Shown here: one piece after another, positions 26,557-36,297 of the stretch
Position numbering within the stretch: the stretch's first letter is position 1
How the letters are laid out: each line of letters starts with the position of its first letter
DNA from: Acidobacteriaceae bacterium
Lineage (GTDB): Bacteria > Acidobacteriota > Terriglobia > Terriglobales > Acidobacteriaceae
DNA: 64,000 bases
Assembly: GCA_025462885.1 (NCBI GenBank)
Contig: JAOAPN010000004.1
Coordinates: 310,001 to 374,000 of the forward strand
Direction of reading: 5' to 3'
Position numbers and translations under genes: made by a program
Notes under the pieces: model-generated
What the model was told of the DNA's origin: nothing
The model's database searches: none
What the model saw: only the letters and a program-made list of their open reading frames with translations

Positions 26557-26688
26557 TTAGGTTCCAGCCAGTACGCGGCTAGCCGCGTACTGGCTGGCGA
26601 ACTCGCTTGGCGTCCTGTCCGCGAGAGATGCGTGAGGACGACTCTCATTATATTCGCGTCTCCAACCTTCGATCAGATGCTTTGCCTC
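26557..26688 (-). pseudogene. IS3-family transposase OrfB, C-terminal remnant
   Basis: On the minus strand 26688-26557 reads EAKHLIEGWRREYNESRPHA, SLADRTPSEFASQYAASRVL, AGT and a stop. The WRREYNESRPHASLxxxTPxEFA signature is the C-terminal end of the IS3-family DDE integrase-type transposase. The catalytic domain and OrfA are missing, and the upstream edge abuts the stop codon of the lipoprotein gene at 26687. It marks a past insertion between the sugar locus and the sigma-factor operon. Confidence 0.85.
26564..26597. repeat. Perfect 34-bp palindrome without a loop
   Basis: The half CCAGCCAGTACGCGGCT (26564-26580) is followed directly by its exact reverse complement (26581-26597). It overlaps the last codons of the transposase remnant. 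It could act as a two-way terminator between the converging operons or record an inverted duplication at the element's end. Confidence 0.9.
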
Positions 26689-28186
26689 AATTCGACTGCA
26701 GCAGATAGACCGCCCAAGGCTGGGTCGAGTCTACTCCGAGAATAAAAATGGCAGATTTACCATTGAGTTGCCCAGCAATTGCGACAGCCGGAAGTGAATA
26801 AGTCTTCTTCGTTGTATTCGCCAAATACTGGCCCCCAAGCCAAACTGTTGCCTTGGGAAACAGGCCATTGTTGGCAGAGTCCTGAGCTCCAAGGTCAATA
26901 GCGAGATCGCAGTTGCCAAAACCGTCCTTCGAGGTTGATGGATCGTCGCCGGTAAAGTCACCACCGTAGATCATCGTGCCTGTGCTTGCGGCAATCGACG
27001 CACAACTCGATGGCGTAGTGGAGAAGCCGAACGACGCGAGATGGGAAGACCACCCGGTGGGAGAAGAACTGCCGCCCTGATAGGTGCCCGCTCCATAAAC
27101 GAAGCCGAGATACTGAGCGCCAACGAAGGAGCCAGCGTCCACCGCGCTCGATGGCTTTGGCAGACCGATCGCGCCAGTTCCAGCACCGAGGGTATTGTCG
27201 TAGAACAGAGCAGGAGCCGTGCCAGGGAATGCTGAGCCGTCTCCATTTCCGTTGTGCTCCAGCAATAGGCCGGTTGGCCCAATCGCCACGGAGGCCTGAA
27301 TAGGTGTCGTACTGTTGCTTGGCGCACCTGGATTCGTAGCAGCTAATTGCCCCACCGTGATCGTGGTCCCAAAAACAGTAGGGGCGCAGGTCCCAGCCAC
27401 AGGAGATACAGGCTGTTGAGCGGTAGTTCCAGAGCCGCCTACAGAGGGGAGAGTGTGTTGCTGGATATTGCCAAAGCTGATGCTGCTTCCGCTGGAGCCA
27501 ATATCTACAGAGCCGTACGCAGTCTCGGTCCTGGGATCCCAAAATCCGATCTTCTGTCCAGCACTTGAGGAATCAATCAATGCCCCTGGAATCGTCAGGA
27601 ATTGATAGGTCTGCGGAGCCGTCAGGGTGGGGCATTGAACAGCCGCGACGATAGGATCCACGGGTTGCCCCGCAAGCTGGACGAGCCCGCCTGCCTGCCC
27701 CGCTAACTGGACGGCAAAACTTCCAGTCTTTGGGGGATTGTAGTTGGTTGGGGCATATACTCCCGTTGATCCGACAGTGTAGTTTGTCGAAATTCCGAGG
27801 CTCAGTAAACCCCGCTGCCCAGCGGTCGCGACGCTTTGGGTGCAGTGGGTTCCAGAGAGGAAACAGCCGGCATTGATAACCTGCGGCCCCTGCTGCGGGA
27901 GATTGAGACCGAACGTTGACTGTGAGAACAAATTCGCAAAGTCATCGATAGCGAAGATTTTGGGACCGGTGAGGCGCACAAGCCCGTTGGTGGTGCCTGC
28001 GACATTGGGCGCGAAGTAGGTCTGTGGCCCCTGTGTCGGCGTGGCGGGAGGGTTGGGAGTTGTGCCCGCTGTATTCGTATCACTGCCACACCCGATCGCG
28101 AAAAGAACCAGTAGCGTCGTGCAAAATACACAAGCAGTTCCTTGGATTCTGCTGAGTGTGCCATTGTCCGGCTGAGAGTACAACAT
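26687..28186 (-). CDS. Putative lipoprotein, unknown function (sigma operon)
   Basis: 499 residues from the ATG at 28186, which follows AAGGAG; a GTG at 28201 is in frame but sits before that site. A signal sequence with lipobox (LLVLFAIGC, then GSDTNTAG) points to a lipoprotein. The mature part is rich in Gly, Ser, Thr and Ala with low charge: GPQTYFAPNVAGTTNGLVRL, IDDFANLFSQSTFGLN, GALIDSSSAGQKIGFWDPRT, MIYGGDFTGDDPS, TVWLGGQYLANTTKKTYSLP. I do not recognise a named domain; it may be an extracellular beta-rich protein. It is the last gene of the operon starting at 42731, 14 bp after the receptor stop. Its end abuts an IS remnant, so C-terminal loss is possible. Confidence 0.7.
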   Translation of the reverse strand: MLYSQPDNGTLSRIQGTACVFCTTLLVLFAIGCGSDTNTAGTTPNPPATPTQGPQTYFAPNVAGTTNGLVRLTGPKIFAIDDFANLFSQSTFGLNLPQQGPQVINAGCFLSGTHCTQSVATAGQRGLLSLGISTNYTVGSTGVYAPTNYNPPKTGSFAVQLAGQAGGLVQLAGQPVDPIVAAVQCPTLTAPQTYQFLTIPGALIDSSSAGQKIGFWDPRTETAYGSVDIGSSGSSISFGNIQQHTLPSVGGSGTTAQQPVSPVAGTCAPTVFGTTITVGQLAATNPGAPSNSTTPIQASVAIGPTGLLLEHNGNGDGSAFPGTAPALFYDNTLGAGTGAIGLPKPSSAVDAGSFVGAQYLGFVYGAGTYQGGSSSPTGWSSHLASFGFSTTPSSCASIAASTGTMIYGGDFTGDDPSTSKDGFGNCDLAIDLGAQDSANNGLFPKATVWLGGQYLANTTKKTYSLPAVAIAGQLNGKSAIFILGVDSTQPWAVYLLQSN

Positions 28187-28200
28187 AGACTTCTCCTTCA

Positions 28201-31200
28201 CTAGAAGCTCCCCTTTAGACCGAATTGCAGGATTCGCGGATCATGCGCATCCACGGGGTGCAGGAAAGAGTTGCCCTGGAGACAACCCGATGCCCCGGCA
28301 GAATACAGCTCGGTCTGCGAGCCATAGCAGTTGATGACGTTGTTTCCCGTATTGCCAGGATTTGCGGGGTCCGTGATGCGAAATTGGGTGTGGTTGAAGA
28401 CGTTGTAGGCTTCGGCCCGGAACTCAATGTCAAGGCGCTCTGCAAAGGGCTTGAAGTGCTTGAGCAGAGACATGTTGAAGTTGATACGGGATGGGTTATT
28501 GAGATAGTTCCGTCCGGAATTGCCGAACGTAAGTCCCCGCGGCGCGGCAAAGGCACCAGGGTTGAGCAGCAGCGGACCGACATTGCTCCCGCCTGGCTGC
28601 ACAAAGGGCTTACCTACCTTTGCGCTCCCGATAACATCGGCATAAGAGCCAACTCCAAGTCCGTCACCAACACCGGCATTGTCCGCCGCTCCTGTGCCGT
28701 CGGAACCGCCGCCATTGATGATGCTGAAAGGTGTTCCAGTCTGGTACGTCGTGATACCGCTCAGTTGCCAACCGCCAAGGATGGTCTTGAGCACCGGCCC
28801 GGGTTGCCACGCACTCGTATTTGAGGCAGGAGCATTGTCATCATCTGGATCGCTACCACTACCTACCAGATGATCGAAACCCGAGAACAACCGCAACAGA
28901 GGAAGATCATAGATGTAGTTCACGTTCAGCATGTGTCGCTGATCGAAGTCCGAACTGGCGCGATTCGAGTGAATGTCAAACGAGTTGGCAAAGTTAGCCG
29001 AGGAGCGGTCCGACGAATCATCGAACGAATGGCTATAGGTATAGGCAATGCCGATCGTCAGAGGGCCTGTGGTCTCGCGAAGTGTCGCCTGCAAGGCGTT
29101 GTATTCCGAGTCCGCTACATTCTCCACAGAGATGATATTGCTGAAGCCAAGGTATGGGCGCACAGAATCAGCAGTGATCCCGAGTTTTTGGGGATTGAAG
29201 CCTGGGCTGGCGAAACCCGGGTTGCCGGTGCAGGCAATGAACATATTGATATAGCCGGGGTCTGCCGGACCGATGAGAGAAGAACCGGGTACAGTAATCG
29301 GGGCGCCTGGGGTAATGCTGTTCAATCCCCCAACAGAGAAGCCGCCATTCTGGGTGTTGGCCCCGCTCTGGCAGACGCTGGAGGTAATGGGCTGTCCCGC
29401 TCCGAAAGGGTTCTGTCCATTCGCAAGCGGCTTCAGCTGGTTCAGATCCCGAACCGCAGTGAGATGCGTACCCTTTGTTCCGACATAGGCCAGTTGGCCG
29501 ACCAATCCTTTGCTGACTTCGCGTTGGATACTGAGGCTCCACTGCTGCGTATAGGAATATGTCGCTTTGGTCGGAATCGACGTTACGTTGAGGGGGAAGG
29601 TTGCGCCTGTAGTGGCTATAGCGCTATTCGCGCACTGCGCGGGGCCGCCCTGACAGGAGAATCCGATCGAGTTCAGCGGGTTATTGCCACCGATGTTCGA
29701 CTGCGTCTCACTCAGCACCAGCGGCGCGCTTCCAATCAGCGATCCCACGTTGGATTCGTATCCGGTGCCATGCTCCCAAAACAGACCATAGCCAGCCCGG
29801 ATCGCGGTCTTGCCGTTCCCAAACGGATCCCAGGAGAAGCCCAGTCTAGGTGAAGGGTGAAAGATCGAATTCTTCATGCAACTGTCAGATACGCCATTCG
29901 CGCCACACTGCACCAAGCCGTTCGTGATGGCCGGGCTGAGCGTACTCAAGCTATACGGGCCGGTACGGCTAAGAGGAACAGGCGCACCGCCGTTTTTCTG
30001 CACAATATAGCCGTTGTTGGGATCTACAAAGAGCGATGAACCCAATGACTGGTTGAATGCCTCCGGTCTCCAGTTATAGGCCGTATTGTTCGGGTTGTAC
30101 CACGCACCAAACAGACTTGCGCGAAGGCCGGCGTTGATCGTCAATCGGGAAGTCGCACGCCAATCATCCTCCAGATAGAACTCGGCAGTCTTATTCCGCG
30201 TGTAGTACCGTCCCTGTCCACTGTCCTGAGTAAAGGTCTTGATGGCTCCCTGGGTTACGACAGGCGGCGTTCCGTTTGAGAGCCCGGAACCCGCAAGAAA
30301 GTCTGCGAATGCATTGCCAGTCGTATGGATCGATTGTTGGTTACTGAAAGTGAGTTGGCCTTGCTGGTCTCCGGAATTCGCGCCGCTCACCGCACTCTGC
30401 TCGTTCTGTTGCGCGAATGTCCCCTCGAAACCAAACTGCAACGTATGTTTACCCAATGTCTTACTGGCGTCATCGCGCAAGCTGAACGTAGGGTTGGACT
30501 GAGTCCATGGGGCATAGCCGGTGTCCGCGGCGAAGCCGTGCCCGCCATAGGCTCCATTGTTTCCCTGAAAGACAAGCCCTGGCAGCTTGTTTTGTCCGAA
30601 GCCATTGTTGAAGATGTAGCCCATAGGACACTGGGTGACGGTCTGTCCACCCACACCGCTCGCCTGCGCACAAAGAGGCGAACCCGATATCGGCGTACCA
30701 CCCAGAGCCGCAGGATTGTCGAGAATCGTTGGCCTCTGAAGCGACGAGACTCCCGGTCCCGGTTGGGGAGCTAGAGAAATGTGTTCCACCTGGTAGCCGG
30801 CGGTAATCAGATTGGTAAAACCGCGCGGCAAAGTCTGTGCAAGACTGACGATCATATTCAGGCCAGGGCCATTGAGCCTGTTCTGAACAGTCGGAAAGTT
30901 GTTCTGTACCACTCCCCATTGCGGGGCGAGCGTCACCGTATCCCAAGAATCGTGAATGTAGCGGAAGGAGAGCCGTTCAGTGTCCGACAGGTTATGGTCG
31001 ATGCGGAAGAGTTCCTCTCGCCAATGAGTCGGAGGCGAGACCGAACCAACATAGCAATGTGCCAGTGGCGACGGGTTCGTTGAATTGCAACCGCTGGCCG
31101 AGTTCGGTTCCGGAATAATTCCGGAGCTAAGAATCGCCGCGCTTGTGTAATTGAGCCCAACGGTGCGCCCCGTCGCGGGTAGATTGTTGGAATTTCCAAT

Positions 31201-32364
31201 AGGCCCCTGTGGACAATCTGGAAACGATGCTGGGTTGAAGAAAGCGTTCGTGGGCGCCCCTGGAGCCAGGGTCGGACAGACGTCAGAGAAGTTGCCCGAC
31301 CGCTCAGCCATGGTAGGCACGGCCTGGTTGTAATCCACCGGTGTCTTCTCCCGGCGAATCTCCTCAGAGAAGAAGAAGAAGGTCTTATTCTTGTTCGTGT
31401 TGTAGAGATGGGGAATGAAGAGCGGGCCGCCGATCGTTGCGCCGAAGTCGAGTCTGCGATACAGGGGCGTCCGATAGTGCGGTTTGCCGGTGTATCCAAG
31501 TGGCACGGGATCGGGCTGATCGAAATAGTTTCGCGCGTTGAACATCTCGTTACGGATAAATCCATAAACATTGCCGTGGAAGTGATCAGAGCCGGACTTC
31601 GTGGTCACAAGCACGCTGCCCGATGCACTCTTGCCGTAGAGCGCACTGTAGTTGGCTGTCAGTACCTTCATGTCCTGGATGGCATCGATGCTGGGATAGA
31701 CAATCAAAGGCAATCCCTGCCCGCGGCTTGCGTTGATACTGGTATTCAGTACATCGCTGCCGTCGACCGCGAAGGTGTTGTACTCGACGCGTCCACCGTT
31801 GACGCTAAACTTTGCGCTGCCTGCGACGCCCACCTTCGCTTCGTCCTGTCCTGTCTGATTGCTGACGCCGGGGGCCATCGTGATGAGCTGCGAGAAATTG
31901 CGACCATTCAGCCCATATCCAGTAACCTCCTGCGCTCCAAGCGAAGTGGTCATCGAAGCGGATTCCGTGTCCACAGTCGTAGCTCCGGCGCTGCCACTGA
32001 CCTCAACCGACGTCTGAACACCCCCAATGGACATCTTCACGTTGTATACAAATACTTGTCCCTGAGCGAGCGTAAAGAAGGCACTCTCCCTCCGAGCAAA
32101 TCCGTCAGCGTCCACAACGATCTGGTAACGCCCCGCGGGAAGAGCGGGAACGACATACGCGCCTTCCGCGTCGCTCTTCGCATCCCGCTTAACCAACGTC
32201 TCCTGATTGACGACCTGGACGGTAGCGCCGGGGATTGCCCCACCGTCAGAATCGGTTACCGTTCCTGAAAATCGGCCCATTGCCATCTGGGAATACAGCG
32301 GTAGACCACCCAAAGCAACGAGGAGACCTAAGAGAGATAACAACCACAAGATGGATCGAAGCAT
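28201..32364 (-). CDS. TonB-dependent receptor, Oar-like, very large
   Basis: About 1387 residues. I start at the ATG at 32364, which gives the signal peptide MLRSILWLLSLLGLLVALGG, LPLYSQ and follows AAGG; an ATG at 32409 is also open. A carboxypeptidase-regulatory-like domain follows (FSGTVTDSDGGAIPGATVQV, YVVPALPAGRYQIVVDADGF), then a plug (YGLNGRNFSQLITMAPGVSN, SASGSVLVTTKSGSDHFHGN, FIRNEMFNARNYFDQPDP) and a long barrel ending ILQFGLKGSF. The protein is larger than most relatives. It sits in the ECF-sigma operon between a porin and a lipoprotein, so its expression is probably tied to that sigma/anti-sigma pair. Cargo unknown. Confidence 0.92.
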   Translation of the reverse strand: MLRSILWLLSLLGLLVALGGLPLYSQMAMGRFSGTVTDSDGGAIPGATVQVVNQETLVKRDAKSDAEGAYVVPALPAGRYQIVVDADGFARRESAFFTLAQGQVFVYNVKMSIGGVQTSVEVSGSAGATTVDTESASMTTSLGAQEVTGYGLNGRNFSQLITMAPGVSNQTGQDEAKVGVAGSAKFSVNGGRVEYNTFAVDGSDVLNTSINASRGQGLPLIVYPSIDAIQDMKVLTANYSALYGKSASGSVLVTTKSGSDHFHGNVYGFIRNEMFNARNYFDQPDPVPLGYTGKPHYRTPLYRRLDFGATIGGPLFIPHLYNTNKNKTFFFFSEEIRREKTPVDYNQAVPTMAERSGNFSDVCPTLAPGAPTNAFFNPASFPDCPQGPIGNSNNLPATGRTVGLNYTSAAILSSGIIPEPNSASGCNSTNPSPLAHCYVGSVSPPTHWREELFRIDHNLSDTERLSFRYIHDSWDTVTLAPQWGVVQNNFPTVQNRLNGPGLNMIVSLAQTLPRGFTNLITAGYQVEHISLAPQPGPGVSSLQRPTILDNPAALGGTPISGSPLCAQASGVGGQTVTQCPMGYIFNNGFGQNKLPGLVFQGNNGAYGGHGFAADTGYAPWTQSNPTFSLRDDASKTLGKHTLQFGFEGTFAQQNEQSAVSGANSGDQQGQLTFSNQQSIHTTGNAFADFLAGSGLSNGTPPVVTQGAIKTFTQDSGQGRYYTRNKTAEFYLEDDWRATSRLTINAGLRASLFGAWYNPNNTAYNWRPEAFNQSLGSSLFVDPNNGYIVQKNGGAPVPLSRTGPYSLSTLSPAITNGLVQCGANGVSDSCMKNSIFHPSPRLGFSWDPFGNGKTAIRAGYGLFWEHGTGYESNVGSLIGSAPLVLSETQSNIGGNNPLNSIGFSCQGGPAQCANSAIATTGATFPLNVTSIPTKATYSYTQQWSLSIQREVSKGLVGQLAYVGTKGTHLTAVRDLNQLKPLANGQNPFGAGQPITSSVCQSGANTQNGGFSVGGLNSITPGAPITVPGSSLIGPADPGYINMFIACTGNPGFASPGFNPQKLGITADSVRPYLGFSNIISVENVADSEYNALQATLRETTGPLTIGIAYTYSHSFDDSSDRSSANFANSFDIHSNRASSDFDQRHMLNVNYIYDLPLLRLFSGFDHLVGSGSDPDDDNAPASNTSAWQPGPVLKTILGGWQLSGITTYQTGTPFSIINGGGSDGTGAADNAGVGDGLGVGSYADVIGSAKVGKPFVQPGGSNVGPLLLNPGAFAAPRGLTFGNSGRNYLNNPSRINFNMSLLKHFKPFAERLDIEFRAEAYNVFNHTQFRITDPANPGNTGNNVINCYGSQTELYSAGASGCLQGNSFLHPVDAHDPRILQFGLKGSF

Positions 32365-32415
32365 GTTCGGCCTTACTTCCTGAATCTGAATTTGGTTTAC
32401 GTTTTCCATCTCTCT

Positions 32416-34335
32416 CTACTTGCTCCCTGTCGTGGGGAGGTAATAGCGGAACGAGGTAAACCACATGTTGTCGATCCCCTTGGGCGACCCGGGAAGATTG
32501 TTATTTGGATCGCCGATCCCTTGCCAGGTATGGCGCACGGCGTAGGAATATTGAATGCCCTGCTGTAAAGTTCCGTGCGATCCCCTATAGAAGCGGAACC
32601 AGTACCCGACAGTGCCTTCCTGAATGTTGCGGGTATCTGCGTTACAGTTCGCCGCCGAGCCGGGTACATCTCCACCTCCATTCGGCGAGGTGACCGGGAG
32701 AACCTCCGTATAGCAGCCGGACACGATATTGGTCGGAGCGCCATAGCCGACGAGAATTGGCTGGCCCTGAGTTGGGCCGACAGTGCTATTGATAAAAGGC
32801 GACGCATACCATGCGCGCTTGGCATACTCACCGCCGTAGTAGGCATAGAGATCAAGACGTGGTGTTGCGTGCCACTCGAGCGAGCCAAGCGCTGATCCGC
32901 CCGTAAGCAACGCCAACGAACCATCTGGATGGGCAGTGGTGTCGGGCAACGTGGCGGAGCTATAGCGACCAATTCCGTTTCCAACAAGAGCATGCGCCCC
33001 GATATCGAGCTTCTTCGAGAACAGCGATACACGGCCGTTCACACCAGCGCCGCCGCCCTGCGTCTTGGAGGTAAAGGCACCGAGCACCGAGGGGGTGGGA
33101 TTCTGGGGTGCTCCGGGTGGCGTCGGTCCGTTCGGGAAGACACGGTCGCGGAAGAAGCGTCCGATACCGAAGACCTCGAAGTGGCCCCAGTTGGTCTCGT
33201 ACGCAGCTTTCGCAATCAAGTCAGGCGCGTAGTTGAAGCTATAGTTGGAAGTCGGGCTGTATAGACCGCCTGCATTGCCCGGCTGCTGATACGTTATCGT
33301 CGGAAGATTGTGGCCGCCAATATTGAGCGTTTGTGCTTCTTCGACGGAACCACCAATCCAAAACCGGTTGCCGATACGCTTCACGACGCGGAAGCCATAT
33401 TGCCGCTCCCACGTATAGCCGACGTTGTATTGAGCGTCGATCGTCAACGGAATAGCCTCGGAGAGGTTTGCAAGGCCATACCGATACTCGGTGGCAAGCG
33501 ACCACATCTGGCCGCCGGTGAGCGTCCATCCACTGTTCAATTCTGCCTGCGCCCAAGCCTGACGCAAACGCAACGGATAGCTGTTGCTCTGGTTATCGTT
33601 CGATGTAGTTCCGGCAGCAAGGAAGTCGGCTTCGAAGTATCCACGCAGCCTGGCGGATGGTAGTTTGCCCTCCGCTAAGAGCGAGATCCGCGACTGACGG
33701 CCGCTGGCGTTGAACTCGGACAACACACCTGCTGTCGAGCCGGCAAATGGGATGCCGTTGAACTGCGTATTGACGTCGCCACCGATCGCACGCTGCCGGT
33801 TGACGGTCTCGGCCGCGAGAAATCCACCCGGAGTCAAATCAATACCTTTGAAGCGAATCGTGTCCGGATGTTCCAACTGTTTTGTCTTCTGTTCTGTCGT
33901 CTCTACCTTCGACGAGAGCGATGTCGAAGTCTCTTTCAAGGCGGCGACGTCAGTTCGCAGGTTCGTTACCGTAGAGCCATCGGGGCCGATCACGGCCTGT
34001 GTCGCCTCGAGCTTTTGTTTGGCATCGACGGCAGCGGCCTGAGCTGTAGCAGCATCCTTGCGCGCCTGTTCGAGTTCCGCATCGCGGGACGCCATTTTCT
34101 TCTCCATGGCATCGAACTTCTGCTGCAGGTCGTCGTACTTCTGGTTCAACTGATCGAGCTTCTGAAACTTCTCGTTGAGTTGCTCCAGGAGGATCTCTTC
34201 CTGCGTCTTCGGCTTGATCCTTACGGACCTAGTCCGCGCAGGCTTGGCTGCCTGAGAACCTACGCCACTCTGAGCTTGCACGGTCACGCACGTTGCGATC
34301 AACGCCACAGCCACTATCTTGTTCAATATCTGCAT
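32416..34335 (-). CDS. Outer-membrane porin-like protein with N-terminal coiled coil
   Basis: 639 residues from the ATG after AAGGAGAA; longer in-frame starts lack a ribosome site. Signal peptide MQILNKIVAVALIATCVTVQ, AQ. Residues about 45-160 are a charged coiled coil (LLEQLNEKFQKLDQLNQKYD, DLQQKFDAMEKKMASRDAEL) reminiscent of trimerising stems. The rest is an amphipathic beta-barrel: GGFLAAETVNRQRAIGGDVN, SRISLLAEGKLPSARLRGYF, YPLRLRQAWAQAELNSGWTL, GGQMWSLATEY, ending WFTSFRYYLPTT. The style fits DcaP-like or Gram-negative porin-fold proteins with a coiled-coil stem. It would give a diffusion channel beside the receptor at 28201. Substrate unknown. Confidence 0.78.
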   Translation of the reverse strand: MQILNKIVAVALIATCVTVQAQSGVGSQAAKPARTRSVRIKPKTQEEILLEQLNEKFQKLDQLNQKYDDLQQKFDAMEKKMASRDAELEQARKDAATAQAAAVDAKQKLEATQAVIGPDGSTVTNLRTDVAALKETSTSLSSKVETTEQKTKQLEHPDTIRFKGIDLTPGGFLAAETVNRQRAIGGDVNTQFNGIPFAGSTAGVLSEFNASGRQSRISLLAEGKLPSARLRGYFEADFLAAGTTSNDNQSNSYPLRLRQAWAQAELNSGWTLTGGQMWSLATEYRYGLANLSEAIPLTIDAQYNVGYTWERQYGFRVVKRIGNRFWIGGSVEEAQTLNIGGHNLPTITYQQPGNAGGLYSPTSNYSFNYAPDLIAKAAYETNWGHFEVFGIGRFFRDRVFPNGPTPPGAPQNPTPSVLGAFTSKTQGGGAGVNGRVSLFSKKLDIGAHALVGNGIGRYSSATLPDTTAHPDGSLALLTGGSALGSLEWHATPRLDLYAYYGGEYAKRAWYASPFINSTVGPTQGQPILVGYGAPTNIVSGCYTEVLPVTSPNGGGDVPGSAANCNADTRNIQEGTVGYWFRFYRGSHGTLQQGIQYSYAVRHTWQGIGDPNNNLPGSPKGIDNMWFTSFRYYLPTTGSK

Positions 34336-34403
34336 CGGTATTCTCCTTCGGTCCTGTATGGTCGCGATGATTGGATTGGTGACTTCCCAAATGCTCAGGA
34401 CTC

Positions 34404-36236
34404 TCATTGGGCACGTCCGCTTCTAGCCGCAATCGAAACCATTGCCTTCGGCCCTCCGGCAATCGAAGAGCCACCAACAAACTCAGTCACGGCTTTGCCA
34501 TCGCCGCGAACCCAGACATTGCCTGCCTCATCCACAGTGGGGTTGGTGGTATCAGCGGCAAGCGCCTTGTCTGAACTCAGATCCGGGCTTCCTTGACCAT
34601 TTGGAAACTGAATAGCGACAGTCCAGTCGCTTGGTTCTGCAGGGATAGTTGGCCCATAGGGCTCGCTCGATGTTGCCAACTGATACAGGGTGATATCAGC
34701 GTTGGGTCGAGTCGAAAAGCCAGTCGCGTTTCGTACAAGAAGAAGCACTGATTGCGCCGTGTTCTTCGCTTGTGTAGCTGGACTTTCACCGGGATTCGTA
34801 GCATGGAAGAGCTGGTCGCAGGCGCTGCCATCTCCCTGCGAGGAGCCGGCTGTTCTGGCACAGGAGTTCAAAAGGTTTGCCAATGTGTTGATCTTTGCTC
34901 TCGGAACTTCACCTCTGCCAGAGATCGTGTTCGCGCGAACGAGGCCGGTTGTCGGATCGACCAGATCATTTACGGTTGCAAATGCCGTGGCCATCGCGGA
35001 AGGAGATGCTCCGCTTGACCCGACGTGCTTCGCATCCGTCATGAATCCGTTGAAGGCGTAGACCGTGGCAACTGTCGTCGCTTCGTTCACCACGCTCTGC
35101 GACGTGCCGAGGCTCGAGCAGGCGCCGAGTGCCGACATCAAAGCGAGATCTGGGTTGGTGCCTCCACCAGCATTGCCTCCGGTCGCAACCAGATACATCT
35201 GCGTGCCGGGTGCGGGGCACTCATAGCTATAGGGGATTGAGAAGGTTCCATCTGGACCCGTATAAGTGGTTACGATCGCAGATGCGTTACGGTTATTCGC
35301 GGCGCTCTGTGCGGCAGTCTCCCGTGTGGTTACGGCATAGAGCGTGACCTCGGATCCGCTCACAGGCTCTTGTCCTGATCGCACCATACCCGACGCCATT
35401 CCTGTGACCGCGGACGTGATCGATATGGTCGCACTCACTGCCTTGGTCGGGTCTGCTATCGAAGTTGCGGTGACCTGAACCGCGCCTCCCGTGGGAACCG
35501 CGGCAGGTGCGACATAGGTTGTTGCAACTCCGCTTGCGGTCTGGACAGGACCAAAGAAGCCGCAGTCAGTGGACCCGCAAACCGTGCTCCAGGTTACTCC
35601 CGCGTTTGTCGCATCGTTGTTGAGCGCCACTCTAAACTGCGCGCTGGCGCCCACTTGCAGCGTAGAGGGCGGAGTGGGTGCGAAACCCACTGAGATCGGG
35701 TTTCCGCCAACAGTCAAAGTAACAGTTGCGACGCGGCTGTGATCCGCCGTGGCGGAGGCGTAGAGAGTAAAAATCCCCTGTTTTGGCGGGGCTGCCGGTG
35801 CAACATAGAAGGCTATGTACCCTTTACCATTCGTCACATACGTTGGAATTGGACCACTCATCGTGTGCGCCGGTGTAAATGTGCCGCACGATTCGTCCTG
35901 GGGCTGGCCCGGAGGTAGTGGCGTACCTGGAGGAGGTGCGCTGCCACACACGACGCTCCAATCGGCACCGAGTAGCTGTGGATCGTTTGTCAGGGTCACG
36001 TCCACATATGATCCCTGACCGACAGTCAGCGAAGTCGGTGTGGTCTTGAGCGGAATTCCATTTGCGTCGGTAAAGGTAATAGCCCCTACCTGCGGCTTCA
36101 CGGAATTTCCCGACGAACAGCCCGAGATGCAGAGCGCGCCGAGAGTTAGAAGCGCAAACCCTGCTCCGCTGGCGAGGCGCAGTAACTGTGAACTGGGAGA
36201 TTTATAAGGCAGAATGCTACAGATTGGGGTCTTCAT
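34404..36236 (-). CDS. Ig-like repeat lipoprotein with a single NHL-type blade
   Basis: 610 residues. Signal with lipobox at about 30-40 (LLTLGALCISGC, SSG). Two bacterial Ig-like modules follow, each with a cysteine pair: DWSVVCGS...SCGTFTPAHT and TWSTVCGSTDCGFFGPVQTA, each ending in a VTxTATSxAD strand. The middle carries a conserved segment shared with the lipoproteins at 36298 and 42931: GMVRSGQEPVSGSEVTLYAV, QMYLVATGGNAGGGTNPDLA, VVNEATTVATVYAF, NTLANLLNSCARTAGSSQGD. One propeller-like blade remains (TVDEAGNVWVRGDGKAVTEF), where its paralogues have several, so it is a shortened version. Likely exposed at the cell surface; fourth gene in the operon. Confidence 0.78.
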   Translation of the reverse strand: MKTPICSILPYKSPSSQLLRLASGAGFALLTLGALCISGCSSGNSVKPQVGAITFTDANGIPLKTTPTSLTVGQGSYVDVTLTNDPQLLGADWSVVCGSAPPPGTPLPPGQPQDESCGTFTPAHTMSGPIPTYVTNGKGYIAFYVAPAAPPKQGIFTLYASATADHSRVATVTLTVGGNPISVGFAPTPPSTLQVGASAQFRVALNNDATNAGVTWSTVCGSTDCGFFGPVQTASGVATTYVAPAAVPTGGAVQVTATSIADPTKAVSATISITSAVTGMASGMVRSGQEPVSGSEVTLYAVTTRETAAQSAANNRNASAIVTTYTGPDGTFSIPYSYECPAPGTQMYLVATGGNAGGGTNPDLALMSALGACSSLGTSQSVVNEATTVATVYAFNGFMTDAKHVGSSGASPSAMATAFATVNDLVDPTTGLVRANTISGRGEVPRAKINTLANLLNSCARTAGSSQGDGSACDQLFHATNPGESPATQAKNTAQSVLLLVRNATGFSTRPNADITLYQLATSSEPYGPTIPAEPSDWTVAIQFPNGQGSPDLSSDKALAADTTNPTVDEAGNVWVRGDGKAVTEFVGGSSIAGGPKAMVSIAARSGRAQ

Positions 36237-36297
36237 CGATTCCTCTTCTTCAAATCATTGACATCGGTGCAGCGCGCAGATCTCTCGCGGGGGTAAC

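Noticed and set aside
28870-29853. 327-codon plus-strand open frame inside the large receptor
   Set aside because: Antisense shadow of the receptor barrel; no recognisable motifs.
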